Assembly: GCA_025449805.1 (NCBI GenBank)
Contig: JANWIR010000091.1
Coordinates: 1-36,185, forward strand
DNA: 36,185 bases
Source of the DNA: Acidimicrobiales bacterium
GTDB lineage: Bacteria > Actinomycetota > Acidimicrobiia > Acidimicrobiales > RAAP-2
Reading direction: 5' to 3'
The position numbers were made by a program, and so were the translations under genes. Each line of letters opens with the position of its first letter. Position 1 is the stretch's first letter. The notes beneath the pieces were generated by a model that was not told the DNA's origin, made no database searches, and worked only from the letters and a program-made list of their open reading frames with translations. Positions 7,425-16,798 of the stretch are shown here, piece by piece.

Positions 7425-9146
7425 ATGTCAGCACTTTTTCCTGAACTGCCCGCGGCCGACCCCGGCACGCCCGACACGCGCTCGCCCGCGCGCTACCTGC
7501 TCTGGCTGGCGCGCCATCAGCGCACGCTATTGACCCTGAACGCTCTGTGTGGCGTGGGCTGGATGGTCAGTCAAGCCTTACTGTGGGCCGCCGTGGGCGG
7601 CGCCATCGACCACGGCGTCACCCACCACAACACCGAAGCACTTTTCGCGTGGGTCGGGATCGTAATGGCGCTCGGACTCTTCCAAGCGGTCTGCGGCGCG
7701 TTGCGTCACCAATTCGCCGTCACCAATTGGTTGACCGCAACCTTTCGCACCATCCAAGTCATTGGTCAACGCGTCGCCGGAAACGGTTCGGCCCTCGCCG
7801 AAGAGGTCACGTCGGGTGACGTCGTGAATACCGTAGCCGCCGACGCGATGCGCATTGGTGGCGCCTTTGACGTCCTGGCGCGTTTCGCGGGATCAATTGC
7901 CTCGTGGCTGGTGGTGTCAATCATCTTGATGTCGACGTCGCTCCAATTGGGCCTCGTCGTTCTACTCGGCGTACCAATCTTGGCGACGCTCACCACACCG
8001 CTCATGCGGCCCCTGCACCGGGCCCAGGCCGCCCAACGCGACGCGGCGGGACGCCTAGCGGCCCTCGGCGCCGACACGGTCGCGGGGCTGCGGGTCTTGC
8101 GTGGGGTCGGTGGTGAGGAAGTCTTTTTAGAGAACTACCGGCGCCAGAGCCAAATTGTTCGTCGCGCGGGCGTACGCATCGCCGGACCCCAGGCCGGCCT
8201 CGAGTCCGGTCAAGTGCTGCTGCCCGCCATATTGACGGCCATCGTGACGTTTCTCGGTGCGGAGGACGTCCAGCGTGGCGTCTTGCAACCGGGCCAATTA
8301 GTGGCCTTCTTCGGTTACGCCACCTTTTTGACGACGCCCCTGCGCACCGCGGTTGAGTACGTCATTTCGACGACCCGCGCCTACGTTGGGGCGGGTCGCG
8401 TGCTGCGCGTGCTCGACGTCGCGCCCCTGGTACGCGACGCGGTCGACCCACTCCCCTGGCCCGATGGGCCCGTGACGCTGCGCGACCCGGTCAGTGGCGT
8501 CGAGCTTCGTGACGGCGTCTTCGCGGCGCTCGTCACCGAGACGCCGGCGGAGGCGACCTCGATTGCGGACCGCCTTGGTCGCTACGTCGGCGAAGGTGAC
8601 GCCACGACCGTCAACGGCGTCGCATTGGCGCGCGTCGCGCTCAACGACACCCGCCGCCACGTCATCGTGAGCGAAGTCGAGCCACGTCTGTTTTCGGGTG
8701 ACCTCCGCGACGAGCTTGCCCCGCACGGTGACGTCAGCGACGACCAGATACTGGGAGCCCTCGCGTCGTCGAGTGCCCTCGACGTGCTCGACGCGCTGGA
8801 GGAGGGCCTGGACAGCCACGTCGAGGAGCGAGGTCGCAGTTTCTCCGGCGGTCAGCGACAACGCCTGAGTTTGGCCCGCGCCCTCTTGAGCGACGCGCAA
8901 ATCCTCATTCTCATCGAACCGACGTCGGCCGTCGACACCCACACGGAGGCTCGAATCGCGCAGCGACTGCGCGCGTCGCGCGCCGGTCGTGCCACGCTGA
9001 TTGCCACGACGTCGCCCTTGCTTCTCGAGTCCGTCGACGAGGTCATCCTCGTCGTGAACGGTGTCGTCATCGATCGCGGTCGCCACGACGATCTGGTAGC
9101 GCGCAGCGCCGTCTACCGCCAGATCGTTCTGCGCGAGGAGGGCTGA
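7425..9146 (+). CDS. ABC exporter half, TMD-NBD with degenerate ATP site
   Basis: 573 residues from ATG 7425. The frame is open back to 7248, but that part lies inside the RNase P RNA, so the later start is chosen. Residues 1 to about 340 form a six-helix exporter transmembrane domain, and the rest is a nucleotide-binding domain. The signature FSGGQRQRLSLARAL (about 473-487) is canonical. The Walker A position reads LVTETPAEATS (about 368-378), with no GxxGxGKS. The Walker B aspartate is isoleucine (ILILIEPTS, I497-E498) and the switch histidine is threonine (about T529). The domain therefore cannot bind ATP conventionally. It forms TGATG coupling with the next gene, whose own ATP-binding residues are intact, so the two presumably form a heterodimer. 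The exported substrate is unknown. Confidence 0.88.
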   Translation: MSALFPELPAADPGTPDTRSPARYLLWLARHQRTLLTLNALCGVGWMVSQALLWAAVGGAIDHGVTHHNTEALFAWVGIVMALGLFQAVCGALRHQFAVTNWLTATFRTIQVIGQRVAGNGSALAEEVTSGDVVNTVAADAMRIGGAFDVLARFAGSIASWLVVSIILMSTSLQLGLVVLLGVPILATLTTPLMRPLHRAQAAQRDAAGRLAALGADTVAGLRVLRGVGGEEVFLENYRRQSQIVRRAGVRIAGPQAGLESGQVLLPAILTAIVTFLGAEDVQRGVLQPGQLVAFFGYATFLTTPLRTAVEYVISTTRAYVGAGRVLRVLDVAPLVRDAVDPLPWPDGPVTLRDPVSGVELRDGVFAALVTETPAEATSIADRLGRYVGEGDATTVNGVALARVALNDTRRHVIVSEVEPRLFSGDLRDELAPHGDVSDDQILGALASSSALDVLDALEEGLDSHVEERGRSFSGGQRQRLSLARALLSDAQILILIEPTSAVDTHTEARIAQRLRASRAGRATLIATTSPLLLESVDEVILVVNGVVIDRGRHDDLVARSAVYRQIVLREEG

Positions 9147-10897
9147 TGCAACTACCTATCGCCACCAATCTCGAGGTTCGCGAGTACGCGCGACGCAGCG
9201 TGCGTCGACACGCGCGGGCCTTTGCCGTGATGCTGAGCCTCTACGGCGTCGCGTCGATCGCCTCGCTCGTGCCGGCCTGGGTGATCGGCAAAATAACGAA
9301 CTTCGCCACGGCGCACCAACTGACCAGCACGCGCGTGACGGACTACGTACTTATCCTCCTGGCGTCGAGTGTGTCCTATGGGGTCATCACGTACCTCGCC
9401 CGTCGACGTAGCTACGTCCTCGGCGAGACCATCTTCGCCGAGCTTCGTGAGAACTTCCTCGCCAGCGTGCTGGCGCTGCCCCTCGTGGAGGTCGAACGAG
9501 CCGGCACCGGTGACTTGTTGAGTCGTACGACCAACGACGTCGAAGCGCTCGCGCGTACGGTGCGCTTCGCGCTACCGGAATGGCTGGTCGCCATGGTCCA
9601 AGCGCTCTTGACCTTTGTCGCGATGATTTTAGTGAGTCCCAAAGCGTCCATCATGAGCGTGGTGTCGTTGCCGATTCTCTTTTTTTCGACGCGCCACTAC
9701 CTGCGGTACGCCGGACCCGGCTACCGACGAGAACGGATGAGTTACGCCACGCTCTCGGGCACGGTGGCCGAAACCGCCGAAGGTGCGCGCACGATTGACG
9801 CCCATCGCTTGAGCAGCCGACAGCACCGTCGTATCAACGACAACGTTCGCGAGTCGTTCTACGCGGAGAAGTACACCCTACGAATGCGCGTCGTGTGGTT
9901 CCCCATCGTCGAATCGGCCTTCGCACTCGCCGTAGCGGCGACGTTGGCCTGGTGTGGCTGGCTGGCGATTCACCACCAACTGAGCCTCGGTGCCGCGACC
10001 ACGGTGACGCTGTACGTGGTACAGATCAACGATCCCCTTGACCGGATTATCTCGTGGCTCGACGAACTGCAGGTCGGCCAAACGTCGCTCGCGCGCCTCG
10101 TCGGCGTGTCGACAGTACGCGACGACCGCCCTCTCGAGGGTCCGTCACCGTCGAACGAAACCATCACCGTTCGTGACGTCTCCTACGCGTACCGCAGTGG
10201 CCATGACGTCTTGCGCCACGTCTCACTCACCGTGCGGCCCGGCGAACGCCTGGCCATCGTGGGTCCCTCGGGCGCGGGCAAGTCGACGCTCGGGCGCCTG
10301 CTCGCGGGCATCGACGCACCGCGTGACGGCTCGGTACGCGTTGGCGACGTTGAACTCGCCTCGATGCCGCTCGGTCAGTTACGCTCGCACGTCGCCCTGG
10401 TCACCCAGGAACACCACGTCTTCATCGGGAGCGTGCGCGAGAACTTGGCCCTGGCCCGTCCGAGCGCCAGCGACAGTGAGCTCGAACGCGCCCTCGACGC
10501 CGTGGACGCGCTCGAGTGGGTCCGCGCCCTCGACCAGGGACTCGACACCGAACTCGGCGCCACCGGTCATCCGTTGACCCCCGCGCAGGCCCAACAGTTA
10601 GCGCTCGCGCGACTGGTGCTGAGTAATCCCCACACGCTGGTGCTCGACGAGGCCACGGCCCTGCTCGACCCGCGCGCGGCGCGTCACCTGGAACGCTCCC
10701 TCAGCGCGGTGCTGGCGGGTCGCACGGTCATCGCCATCGCGCACCGACTGCACACCGCACATGACGCGGACCGGGTGTGCGTCGTGATCGACGGCGAAGT
10801 CGCCGAACTGGGAACGCACGACGAGCTCGTCGCGCGAAACGGCGAGTACGCGGCGCTGTGGCGGAGTTGGCGAAATGAGAAACCGGCCACCTCGTAG
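9146..10897 (+). CDS. ABC exporter half, TMD-NBD with canonical Walker motifs
   Basis: 583 residues: an N-terminal exporter transmembrane domain (about 25-310) and a C-terminal ATPase domain. Walker A GPSGAGKST starts at G373. Walker B is LVLDEATALLD with D501-E502. The switch histidine is H533 in IAIAHRL. The signature is degenerate, LTPAQAQQ (477-484) instead of LSGGQ. This mirrors its partner, which keeps the signature but has lost Walker A, B and the switch. In the heterodimer, this subunit's ATP site faces the partner's intact signature, giving one working composite site and one dead one. The start ATG overlaps the preceding stop by one base. Resemblance is to heterodimeric multidrug or lipid exporters. 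Substrate cannot be read from the sequence. Confidence 0.9.
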   Translation: MQLPIATNLEVREYARRSVRRHARAFAVMLSLYGVASIASLVPAWVIGKITNFATAHQLTSTRVTDYVLILLASSVSYGVITYLARRRSYVLGETIFAELRENFLASVLALPLVEVERAGTGDLLSRTTNDVEALARTVRFALPEWLVAMVQALLTFVAMILVSPKASIMSVVSLPILFFSTRHYLRYAGPGYRRERMSYATLSGTVAETAEGARTIDAHRLSSRQHRRINDNVRESFYAEKYTLRMRVVWFPIVESAFALAVAATLAWCGWLAIHHQLSLGAATTVTLYVVQINDPLDRIISWLDELQVGQTSLARLVGVSTVRDDRPLEGPSPSNETITVRDVSYAYRSGHDVLRHVSLTVRPGERLAIVGPSGAGKSTLGRLLAGIDAPRDGSVRVGDVELASMPLGQLRSHVALVTQEHHVFIGSVRENLALARPSASDSELERALDAVDALEWVRALDQGLDTELGATGHPLTPAQAQQLALARLVLSNPHTLVLDEATALLDPRAARHLERSLSAVLAGRTVIAIAHRLHTAHDADRVCVVIDGEVAELGTHDELVARNGEYAALWRSWRNEKPATS

Positions 10898-10906
10898 GCT
10901 TTTCCC

Positions 10907-12613
10907 GTGACATCCCACTTGCGAGGCGACGAATTAGTCGCGTGCGTGCATCGCGTCACCTTGAGCCGAGGTGCACCCTTTGAAGTGACACCGCCGGTCG
11001 ATCGTCCCGAAATCATTCGCCGGCGCGAGATGGCCCTCGCGCATCGCAACGCGGTCACGCGCGAACTGGCACGCGCGCACGACGACGCTCGCCAACCCAA
11101 GAACGTCACCGAGACGCGCGAACTCCTGGCGGCGGGTGCGGCACTCATCTTGATGCCGCGTCTACCCGCCGACGACGTGGGTGGGCGCGTCGCGACCGTG
11201 CACGCACTAGTGCGCGTGGGACGAATTGACGATCGCTTCACCTACGCCCCGATTTTGATTAAGAATCACGAATTCACTGAGACCTCAACAACGCGCACCA
11301 TGCTCCAGGGTTCACTGGCTGCCCCCTGGCCCAGTCACGCCGTCTCGGTCAGCGGATTCGCGCCCCGAGCGACCGCGACCGTCACGCGTACGGGCGTCGC
11401 CCTCGCCCACGCGACGCGAGTCCTGGAGTCACTCGGACACGGCGACGACCGCGCTCGGGTAGGGCTCGTCGATCGCCAGCGTCAGTTGTGGTGGTGGTCA
11501 TCACTCGATCCTCAATTGAAAAAATTCAACTTACGGGCCTACGACGCGCTCTACGAGACGCGCCGCGACGCGCTCCGCGCGCACGGCGAATGGCTTCGCG
11601 ACGGCGGACCGTTTCCCACCGAGCCCTACTGGCATCGCGAGTGTCTGGACTGCCCCTTCGCGGTGCATTGCGAATCGGCGTTGTCCGAGCGCGACGACGT
11701 CTCGCTCGTGCGCTTTACGAGTCAGGACCAGCAGGCACTGTTGAAGCGCCACGGGGTGGCCACCCGCGCGGACCTGGCCCGACTCAACCCCGTTCGAGCC
11801 CGGGTCGCGCGCGGACGCGCCGACGCGAGCGTCGCGCCCGACGATTCATTGGAGATGACGCTCGCCACCTCCTTTGATCGCCTCGACGAACTCATCTATC
11901 GCGCCCGTGCCCACCGAGCGGGCACGCCGTTACGCGCGGTCGCCGCCCAGGAGATGGCCATCGCGGTGGCGGACGTTGAGGTTGACGTCGACATGGAGAG
12001 CTACGAGGACGCTACCTACCTGTGGGGGGCGGTCGTTACCTGCAAAACGCCGGTCGCCGGGGTGCGCGAGGGCTATCACGCCTTCGTTGAGTGGGGTCCC
12101 TTGACGCTGGAGCGCGAGGCCCGTAATTTTGCGCGCTTCTGGCGTTGGCTGACCGAACTTCAGTCGCACGCGCGCGCCGCCGATAAGACCTTCGCCGCGT
12201 ACTGCTTTTGGGCCAACGCCGAAGACGGCGCGATGAACCGCGCGGTGAGCGCCGATCTCGACGACGGGCCCACCCTGGCCGACCTCGAAGCGTTTCGTTC
12301 GGCGTCGCCCGCGTGTTGGATCGACGTGCACGACGTGGTCAAGCGGCGCGTTCAAACTGAGGGCCCCCTCGGACTGAAGGCGCTCGCCAGCGCCGCCGGA
12401 TTCACGTGGCGAGATGAGAATCCCAGTGGCGAGGCCTCTATCCTCTGGTACGAGGTCGCCGTCGGCGCCGACGCCGAGGCCGCCGCACGCTCACGCCAAC
12501 GGCTGTTGGATTACAACGAAGACGACTGCCGCGCCACGCGCGCGCTGCGCGACTGGCTGAATAATGGCGCCCGAGACCTGCCGCACCGCGACGACGTTGG
12601 GTGGTCGACTTGA
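10907..12613 (+). CDS. TM0106-family RecB-like nuclease with predicted 4Fe-4S cluster
   Basis: 568 residues. The N-terminal half resembles the RecB/Cas4-type nuclease fold seen in TM0106 proteins. C13 (ELVACVHR), C246, C249 and C255 (ECLDCPFAVHC) are placed like the four cysteines that hold a 4Fe-4S cluster in such nucleases. The C-terminal half has an RNase H-like, YprB-type exonuclease domain, with DVDMES near residue 363 giving the first DxE metal ligands and LDYNEDDCRATRAL near 535 giving the last. The role of the family is unproven; single-strand DNA processing is the usual inference. GTG 10907 is 9 bases after the ABC gene, with no recognisable Shine-Dalgarno sequence. It lies between two ABC exporter pairs, a context that does not explain its function. 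Confidence 0.85.
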   Translation: MTSHLRGDELVACVHRVTLSRGAPFEVTPPVDRPEIIRRREMALAHRNAVTRELARAHDDARQPKNVTETRELLAAGAALILMPRLPADDVGGRVATVHALVRVGRIDDRFTYAPILIKNHEFTETSTTRTMLQGSLAAPWPSHAVSVSGFAPRATATVTRTGVALAHATRVLESLGHGDDRARVGLVDRQRQLWWWSSLDPQLKKFNLRAYDALYETRRDALRAHGEWLRDGGPFPTEPYWHRECLDCPFAVHCESALSERDDVSLVRFTSQDQQALLKRHGVATRADLARLNPVRARVARGRADASVAPDDSLEMTLATSFDRLDELIYRARAHRAGTPLRAVAAQEMAIAVADVEVDVDMESYEDATYLWGAVVTCKTPVAGVREGYHAFVEWGPLTLEREARNFARFWRWLTELQSHARAADKTFAAYCFWANAEDGAMNRAVSADLDDGPTLADLEAFRSASPACWIDVHDVVKRRVQTEGPLGLKALASAAGFTWRDENPSGEASILWYEVAVGADAEAAARSRQRLLDYNEDDCRATRALRDWLNNGARDLPHRDDVGWST

Positions 12614-14088
12614 GCGAGGCGCGGCGCCCGCGCCGACGGTTCTCCGCCGGACCCAGCCTCGTTGGCGCGATGGCCAGCGTCGTCAGCCTCGGTCTCGCGG
12701 TGCTCGGTGCGGTCGCGCTCAGCGAGCTGGCCGCTCGCCATTTCGCGTCAGGTACGACACTCCTAGTCCTCGTCATCGCGGGGCGTGGGACGCTCAACGT
12801 GGCACTCGACGCGTGGAGCGGCCGGCAGGGCGCACGCGTACTCGCGCGCGAACGGCACCACGTACTCGACGTACTTCACGTGCCGCGTGCGCGCGACGAG
12901 GCCCAAAGTGACCTGGCCTGGGCCCTCGAGCAGGTCGCGGGCGCCGACGAGTTGGCCCGCCTACGCACCAGCGCCGCGGTCTCGTTACTCGCGATCGTCA
13001 TTCTCTTTCTCAGCGCGGGATGGCTAGCGACCGCGATAACGCTCGGACTCGTCGCCCTAGCGGTACCGCTCTACCAGCGCGCGGGACGCCGTAGTGAGGC
13101 GCTCGCGCAGGAGTACCAGCGTCGGCGCGCCCAGCTCGAAGCGCGCCAACTCGAGGTACTCCGACACGCCCCCGAACTGCGCGGGCTCGGGGCCCTCGAC
13201 TACGGGGCGCGCGAGATTGGCGCGTACTCCGAGCGTGAGCACGAGGCCGCGTTACGCGCCATCCGCGTGGCGCTCGAATCCTCCCTGGTTACCGAGTTCC
13301 TGAGCGGCGTCAGTGTCGGACTCGTCGCGATGGTGGTGGGTTTCGCCCTCTTAGGTGGGCACGTCTCCCTGGTACGCGCGCTCATTGCGGTCTTCGTGAC
13401 GGCCGAGCTCTTCGGCGCGATTCGCCGCTACGGTGTCGAATTCCATCGTCGCGACGACGCCACACGGGCGGCGCGCCTACTGCAGCGACCCGGAAGGTCA
13501 CGCGACGAGGGTGCCGCCTACGTAGAGGCCCAGAACCTCGTGACGGCGACCAATCCCCACCCCGTGTCGCTACGCGCCGAGCCGGGCGCTCGCGTGGTGA
13601 TCAGCGGCCCTTCGGGGGTGGGTAAAACCACCTTGCTCGAAACGCTGCTCGGGTGGCGCGAGGCCCAGGCGGGCGACGTGGTTCGCCCCGCAACGGGCGT
13701 GGGCGTCGTGCGCGCGACGAGCCGCCTTCTCTCGGGTTCGCTACGCGACAACGTGGCGCTGGGCCGTAACGTCACCGACGACGAGCTGTACGCGTTGCTC
13801 AGTGAGCTCGGACTCGACGGCGAACGATTCCGGGACCTCTCGCGCGTCCTCCTCGCTGACGGACGCGGACTGAGCGACGGTGAACGCGTTCGCGTGGTCC
13901 TCGCGCGCGCGTTTATCCAAGGCGTCTCGACCCTCGTCATCGACGACGTCGCGGGGCTTCTCGACGAAACGAGCCGTCAAGCGGTGCGCGACGCTATTGA
14001 ACGACGGGCCCACCTCACGATTATTGAGGCGAGCGTTGACCGTCCTTTAGTGACCTCCCCAACACTGGAGTTGGTGCTGAGCCGATGA
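12601..14088 (+). CDS. CydD-like ABC transporter subunit, partly degenerate NBD
   Basis: 495 residues, shorter than E. coli CydD (588). The N-terminal membrane domain has about six hydrophobic helices within residues 15-290, followed by an ATPase domain. Walker A GPSGVGKTT is at 336-344 and the signature LSDGE at 424-428. Walker B is VIDDVAG: D448 is kept, but the catalytic glutamate is aspartate (D449). The switch histidine is absent (TIIEASVDRP near 470-480). This suggests slow or no hydrolysis at this site. CydDC exports cysteine and glutathione for cytochrome bd maturation, but no cydAB genes are in the window, so CydD-like is a similarity call only. The GTG start overlaps the nuclease gene by 13 bases, and the end overlaps the CydC-like gene by 4. 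Confidence 0.72.
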   Translation: MVDLSEARRPRRRFSAGPSLVGAMASVVSLGLAVLGAVALSELAARHFASGTTLLVLVIAGRGTLNVALDAWSGRQGARVLARERHHVLDVLHVPRARDEAQSDLAWALEQVAGADELARLRTSAAVSLLAIVILFLSAGWLATAITLGLVALAVPLYQRAGRRSEALAQEYQRRRAQLEARQLEVLRHAPELRGLGALDYGAREIGAYSEREHEAALRAIRVALESSLVTEFLSGVSVGLVAMVVGFALLGGHVSLVRALIAVFVTAELFGAIRRYGVEFHRRDDATRAARLLQRPGRSRDEGAAYVEAQNLVTATNPHPVSLRAEPGARVVISGPSGVGKTTLLETLLGWREAQAGDVVRPATGVGVVRATSRLLSGSLRDNVALGRNVTDDELYALLSELGLDGERFRDLSRVLLADGRGLSDGERVRVVLARAFIQGVSTLVIDDVAGLLDETSRQAVRDAIERRAHLTIIEASVDRPLVTSPTLELVLSR

Positions 14089-15662
14089 GTGGTGCACGGA
14101 CCCTACGTCGATGGCTTCGTCGAGCTCAGCCGTCCCCTCGCGCGCTGGTGCGGGCACTCGTGAACGGCGCCGTCGCCACCGTCGCCAGCGTCGCGTTGTT
14201 AGTCGGCGCCGTCGGACTTCTCGTCGAGAGCGCGCACCGCCCCGGGTTGCGCGCGGTGGCGGTCGCGCTCGTCGCCATCGAGCTCGTGGCTTTTGCGCGT
14301 TCACCACTGCGTTTCGCGGAGCGCATGAGCGCGCATCGCCTCGGCTACGACGCTGTCACGACGTGGCGACGGTGGCTCGTTCGTCGCGTCGGAGCACTCG
14401 ATTACTCGCGGTGGCGACACTTGGCGCTCGGTGACGTACTCGAGCGCTCGTTGCGCGACACCGACGAGCTTCAAGGTCTCTGGTTGCGCGGCGTCATCCC
14501 CTTGATCGACACCGCCGTCGTGCTGCTCCTGGGCGACCTCGTCGTCGCCCTGCTCGCGCCCCTGGGCGCGTGGTGGCGCGTCGCGCTACAACTCGTCGTG
14601 GTGCAGTTGTTCGCCGCGGGCGCGCTGTGGCTAGTAACCCGCGAAGCGCTACGGCGCGATCGCGCGTTGCGTCACGCTCGCGCCACGTACCGAGCCGAAC
14701 TGTTGGAGCTTGGTGCCGTTACGCCTGAACTATTGCTCCTCGGACGCGAGCACTTCGCCCGCGCTCGCCTCGCGCACGTGCAAGGTCCCCTCGTCGACGC
14801 GGAACGACGAGTGCGACGAACTCGTCTCAGCGCGGGGCTTATCGTCGCTCTCGCCGGGGCGCTCAGCGTCACGGCGTTGATCGAGCACCCACGCGCCGCG
14901 CTGCGGTGGAGCGTCGTCGTGGGGGCCTACTGCGTGACCGTTCTCGAATCGCTGAACGTGTTGCGCACCAGTTTTGACGCGCTCGTCGCGGTCAGTGGCG
15001 GCGCCGAGCGACTCGACGCCCTCGACAACGCGCCCCTCATCGGCACCGCGACCTGGCCGGGCGACGCCGTCCTCGAGGTCGAGTCCCTCACCGTCGCCGA
15101 GGACGACCGCGTCCTCGTCGCGGACGTGACGTTCTCGTTGGCGCCGGGTCGCCGAATTGCCATCACCGGTGTGTCGGGCACCGGTAAGTCGACCCTGTTG
15201 CGGGCGCTCGCCGGACTCGACGCGCCGCGTGCGGGCCAGGTGCGTTTCGGCGGCGTGGCGGTACGCGAGTTCGCCGAACACGAACTACGCGCGCACGTCG
15301 CGTACGTGCCGAGTGAACCGGGCTTCGCGCGGGGCTACGCCGTTGACGTGGCCACCTTGGGTCGCGGCGAGGCGTCCGTCGCGCGGTCGCTGCTCGCACG
15401 TCTCGGTCTCGTGGTTGAGTCCGACACCTGGTTTGACGATCTGTCGCGCGGCGAATTGGCGCGCGTCGCCATCGTGCGCGCGCTGGTGACGCACCCCCAG
15501 GTCGTCATTTTGGACGAGCCCACGGCCGGACTCGGCGCGCGCGAAACGGCCGCCGTCCTCGCCGTACTGACCGACCTCGGCGTCAGCGTCGTCGTCGCTA
15601 CCCACGACCCGCTGGTGCGGGCGTGGTGTGACGACGTCGTGTCCCTCGAACTTTTGACCTAA
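14085..15662 (+). CDS. CydC-like ABC transporter subunit, canonical NBD
   Basis: 525 residues. The first membrane helices are followed by [20 protein letters not shown] and [19 protein letters not shown], an arrangement recognisable in CydC (RYxERLxSHDxxL and GDLLxRLxxDVDxLQxLY). The ATPase domain is complete: Walker [10 protein letters not shown] at 362-370, signature LSRGE 453-457, Walker [10 protein letters not shown] with D477-E478, and switch histidine H507 (ATHDP). It pairs with the preceding CydD-like subunit to form a heterodimeric exporter in which this subunit carries the fully active Walker motifs. Known CydDC exports reduced thiols to the outside. Its stop codon overlaps that of the convergent aldo/keto reductase gene (15659-15662). 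Confidence 0.75.
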   Translation: MSGARTLRRWLRRAQPSPRALVRALVNGAVATVASVALLVGAVGLLVESAHRPGLRAVAVALVAIELVAFARSPLRFAERMSAHRLGYDAVTTWRRWLVRRVGALDYSRWRHLALGDVLERSLRDTDELQGLWLRGVIPLIDTAVVLLLGDLVVALLAPLGAWWRVALQLVVVQLFAAGALWLVTREALRRDRALRHARATYRAELLELGAVTPELLLLGREHFARARLAHVQGPLVDAERRVRRTRLSAGLIVALAGALSVTALIEHPRAALRWSVVVGAYCVTVLESLNVLRTSFDALVAVSGGAERLDALDNAPLIGTATWPGDAVLEVESLTVAEDDRVLVADVTFSLAPGRRIAITGVSGTGKSTLLRALAGLDAPRAGQVRFGGVAVREFAEHELRAHVAYVPSEPGFARGYAVDVATLGRGEASVARSLLARLGLVVESDTWFDDLSRGELARVAIVRALVTHPQVVILDEPTAGLGARETAAVLAVLTDLGVSVVVATHDPLVRAWCDDVVSLELLT

Positions 15663-16642
15663 CCGTTGATGGTACGCATTCCGGCGGCGTGGTAGCGATC
15701 GCCGGCGACGGCGCTGCGCGGTACTGCGCGCTCCAGGTCCGCGAGGTCTTGTTCGCTGAGGGTGAGCGCACTGGCGGCCACGTTCTCGCGCAGCCACTTG
15801 CGACGCTTGGTGCCGGGAATGGCCACGACGTCCTCGCCTTGGGCGAGCACCCACGCCAACGCCAGCTGGGCCACGCTGACGCCCTTGGTCGCGGCCAACG
15901 CCTCGAGGTTCTTCACCAGTGCCAGGTTGTGCTCGTACGCCTCGCCGCTAAAGCGGGGGTGATTCTTGCGGTAGTCACCGTCGGTGGTGGCTTCACGATT
16001 CGCCGACTCCCCGGTTAAAAATCCTCGACCCAGCGGACTGTAGGCCACGAAACCAATCCCCAAGCGGCGACAGGCGTCGAGCACGCCGTCCTCGGGATCA
16101 CGGGTCCACAACGAATACTCGCTCTGCAGCGCGCACACCGGGTGCACCGCGTGGGCGCGTTCGAGCGTCGCGACGGAGGCCTCCGAGATCCCGAGGTGGC
16201 GCACCTTACCGGCCTCGACCAGTGATTTCATTGCGCCCCAGGTCTCCTCGACCGGTACCGCACGGTCGACGCGGTGCTGGTAGTAGAGATCGATGTACTC
16301 AACCCCGAGCCGGCGCAGCGACGCGTCACAGGCCGCCACGACGTACTCGGGCGATCCGTTGATACCAATGAACGAGCCGTCTTGCCCACGTTGATTACCG
16401 AACTTGGTGGCGAGCACGACCTCCTCACGGCGATCCTTGATGGCGCGCCCCACCAACTCTTCGTTGACGAAGGGCCCGTACATATCGGCCGTGTCGAGGA
16501 AGTTCACGCCCGCGTCGAGGGCTTCGTGGATTGTCGCGATGGACTCCGCGTCGTCGCCGACACCATAGAACTCGCTCATTCCCATGCAGCCAAGTCCCTG
16601 CTCGGAGACCTCTAATCCCTGTCCCAGACGTCGACGATTCAC
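15659..16642 (-). CDS. aldo/keto reductase
   Basis: 327 residues forming the NADPH-dependent TIM-barrel reductase fold. The catalytic tetrad is visible: D50 and Y55 in [10 protein letters not shown]80 in LATKFG and H123 in YYQHRVD. The N-terminal [22 protein letters not shown] and the [11 protein letters not shown] segment match the AKR13-type (YakC/pyridoxal reductase-like) branch. These enzymes reduce aldehydes or ketones with broad specificity, so the physiological substrate cannot be named. GTG 16642 is preceded by AGGAG (16649-16653) at 5 bases. Directly upstream are two overlapping palindromes, one a perfect CRP-family consensus, so transcription is probably regulated. The gene is monocistronic. 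Confidence 0.9.
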   Translation of the reverse strand: MNRRRLGQGLEVSEQGLGCMGMSEFYGVGDDAESIATIHEALDAGVNFLDTADMYGPFVNEELVGRAIKDRREEVVLATKFGNQRGQDGSFIGINGSPEYVVAACDASLRRLGVEYIDLYYQHRVDRAVPVEETWGAMKSLVEAGKVRHLGISEASVATLERAHAVHPVCALQSEYSLWTRDPEDGVLDACRRLGIGFVAYSPLGRGFLTGESANREATTDGDYRKNHPRFSGEAYEHNLALVKNLEALAATKGVSVAQLALAWVLAQGEDVVAIPGTKRRKWLRENVAASALTLSEQDLADLERAVPRSAVAGDRYHAAGMRTING

Positions 16643-16653
16643 GGTAGCTCCTA

Positions 16654-16683
16654 TGTGAAATTGCTCACAATCCCTCGATTGTG
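16654..16683 (-). promoter_or_regulatory. CRP/GlxR-type operator overlapping a second palindrome
   Basis: TGTGAAATTGCTCACA (16654-16669) is a perfect TGTGA-N6-TCACA site as bound by CRP, GlxR and related cAMP receptor proteins. It sits one base beyond the Shine-Dalgarno sequence of the aldo/keto reductase gene. A second palindrome, CACAATC-CCTC-GATTGTG (16666-16683), overlaps it by four bases. If the promoter is further upstream (TAGAGT on the minus strand at 16702-16697 is a possible -10), binding here would block transcription. Site match is exact; function is inferred. Confidence 0.5.
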
Positions 16684-16757
16684 CGCCTCCTGATTTACTC
16701 TAATAGTCACGGTCGCGGTAATTTTTTCCTATTGGCTGGGGGGGCCAAACATCGAGG

Positions 16758-16788
16758 GCCCGTCTGTTTCGTTACGAAACAGACGGGC
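16758..16788 (-). terminator. strong hairpin terminator after the histidine phosphatase gene
   Basis: GCCCGTCTGTTTCG (16758-16771) pairs perfectly with CGAAACAGACGGGC (16775-16788), a 14-bp stem with a 3-base loop. It lies 10 bases past the stop of the minus-strand gene cluster that ends at 16799. On the minus strand the tail is only weakly T-rich. No plus-strand gene ends here, so it most likely ends the minus-strand operon. Confidence 0.7.
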
Positions 16789-16798
16789 TTCGTTGTCT

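Noticed and set aside
8298-9086. 262-codon minus-strand open frame opposite the first ABC exporter gene
   Set aside because: Antisense shadow of a well-supported gene; arginine-rich with no recognisable motif, as expected in very GC-rich DNA.
10907-12613. Cas4 of a CRISPR system
   Set aside because: The cysteine layout is similar, but the length, the added RNase H-like domain and the absence of other cas genes fit the TM0106 family.
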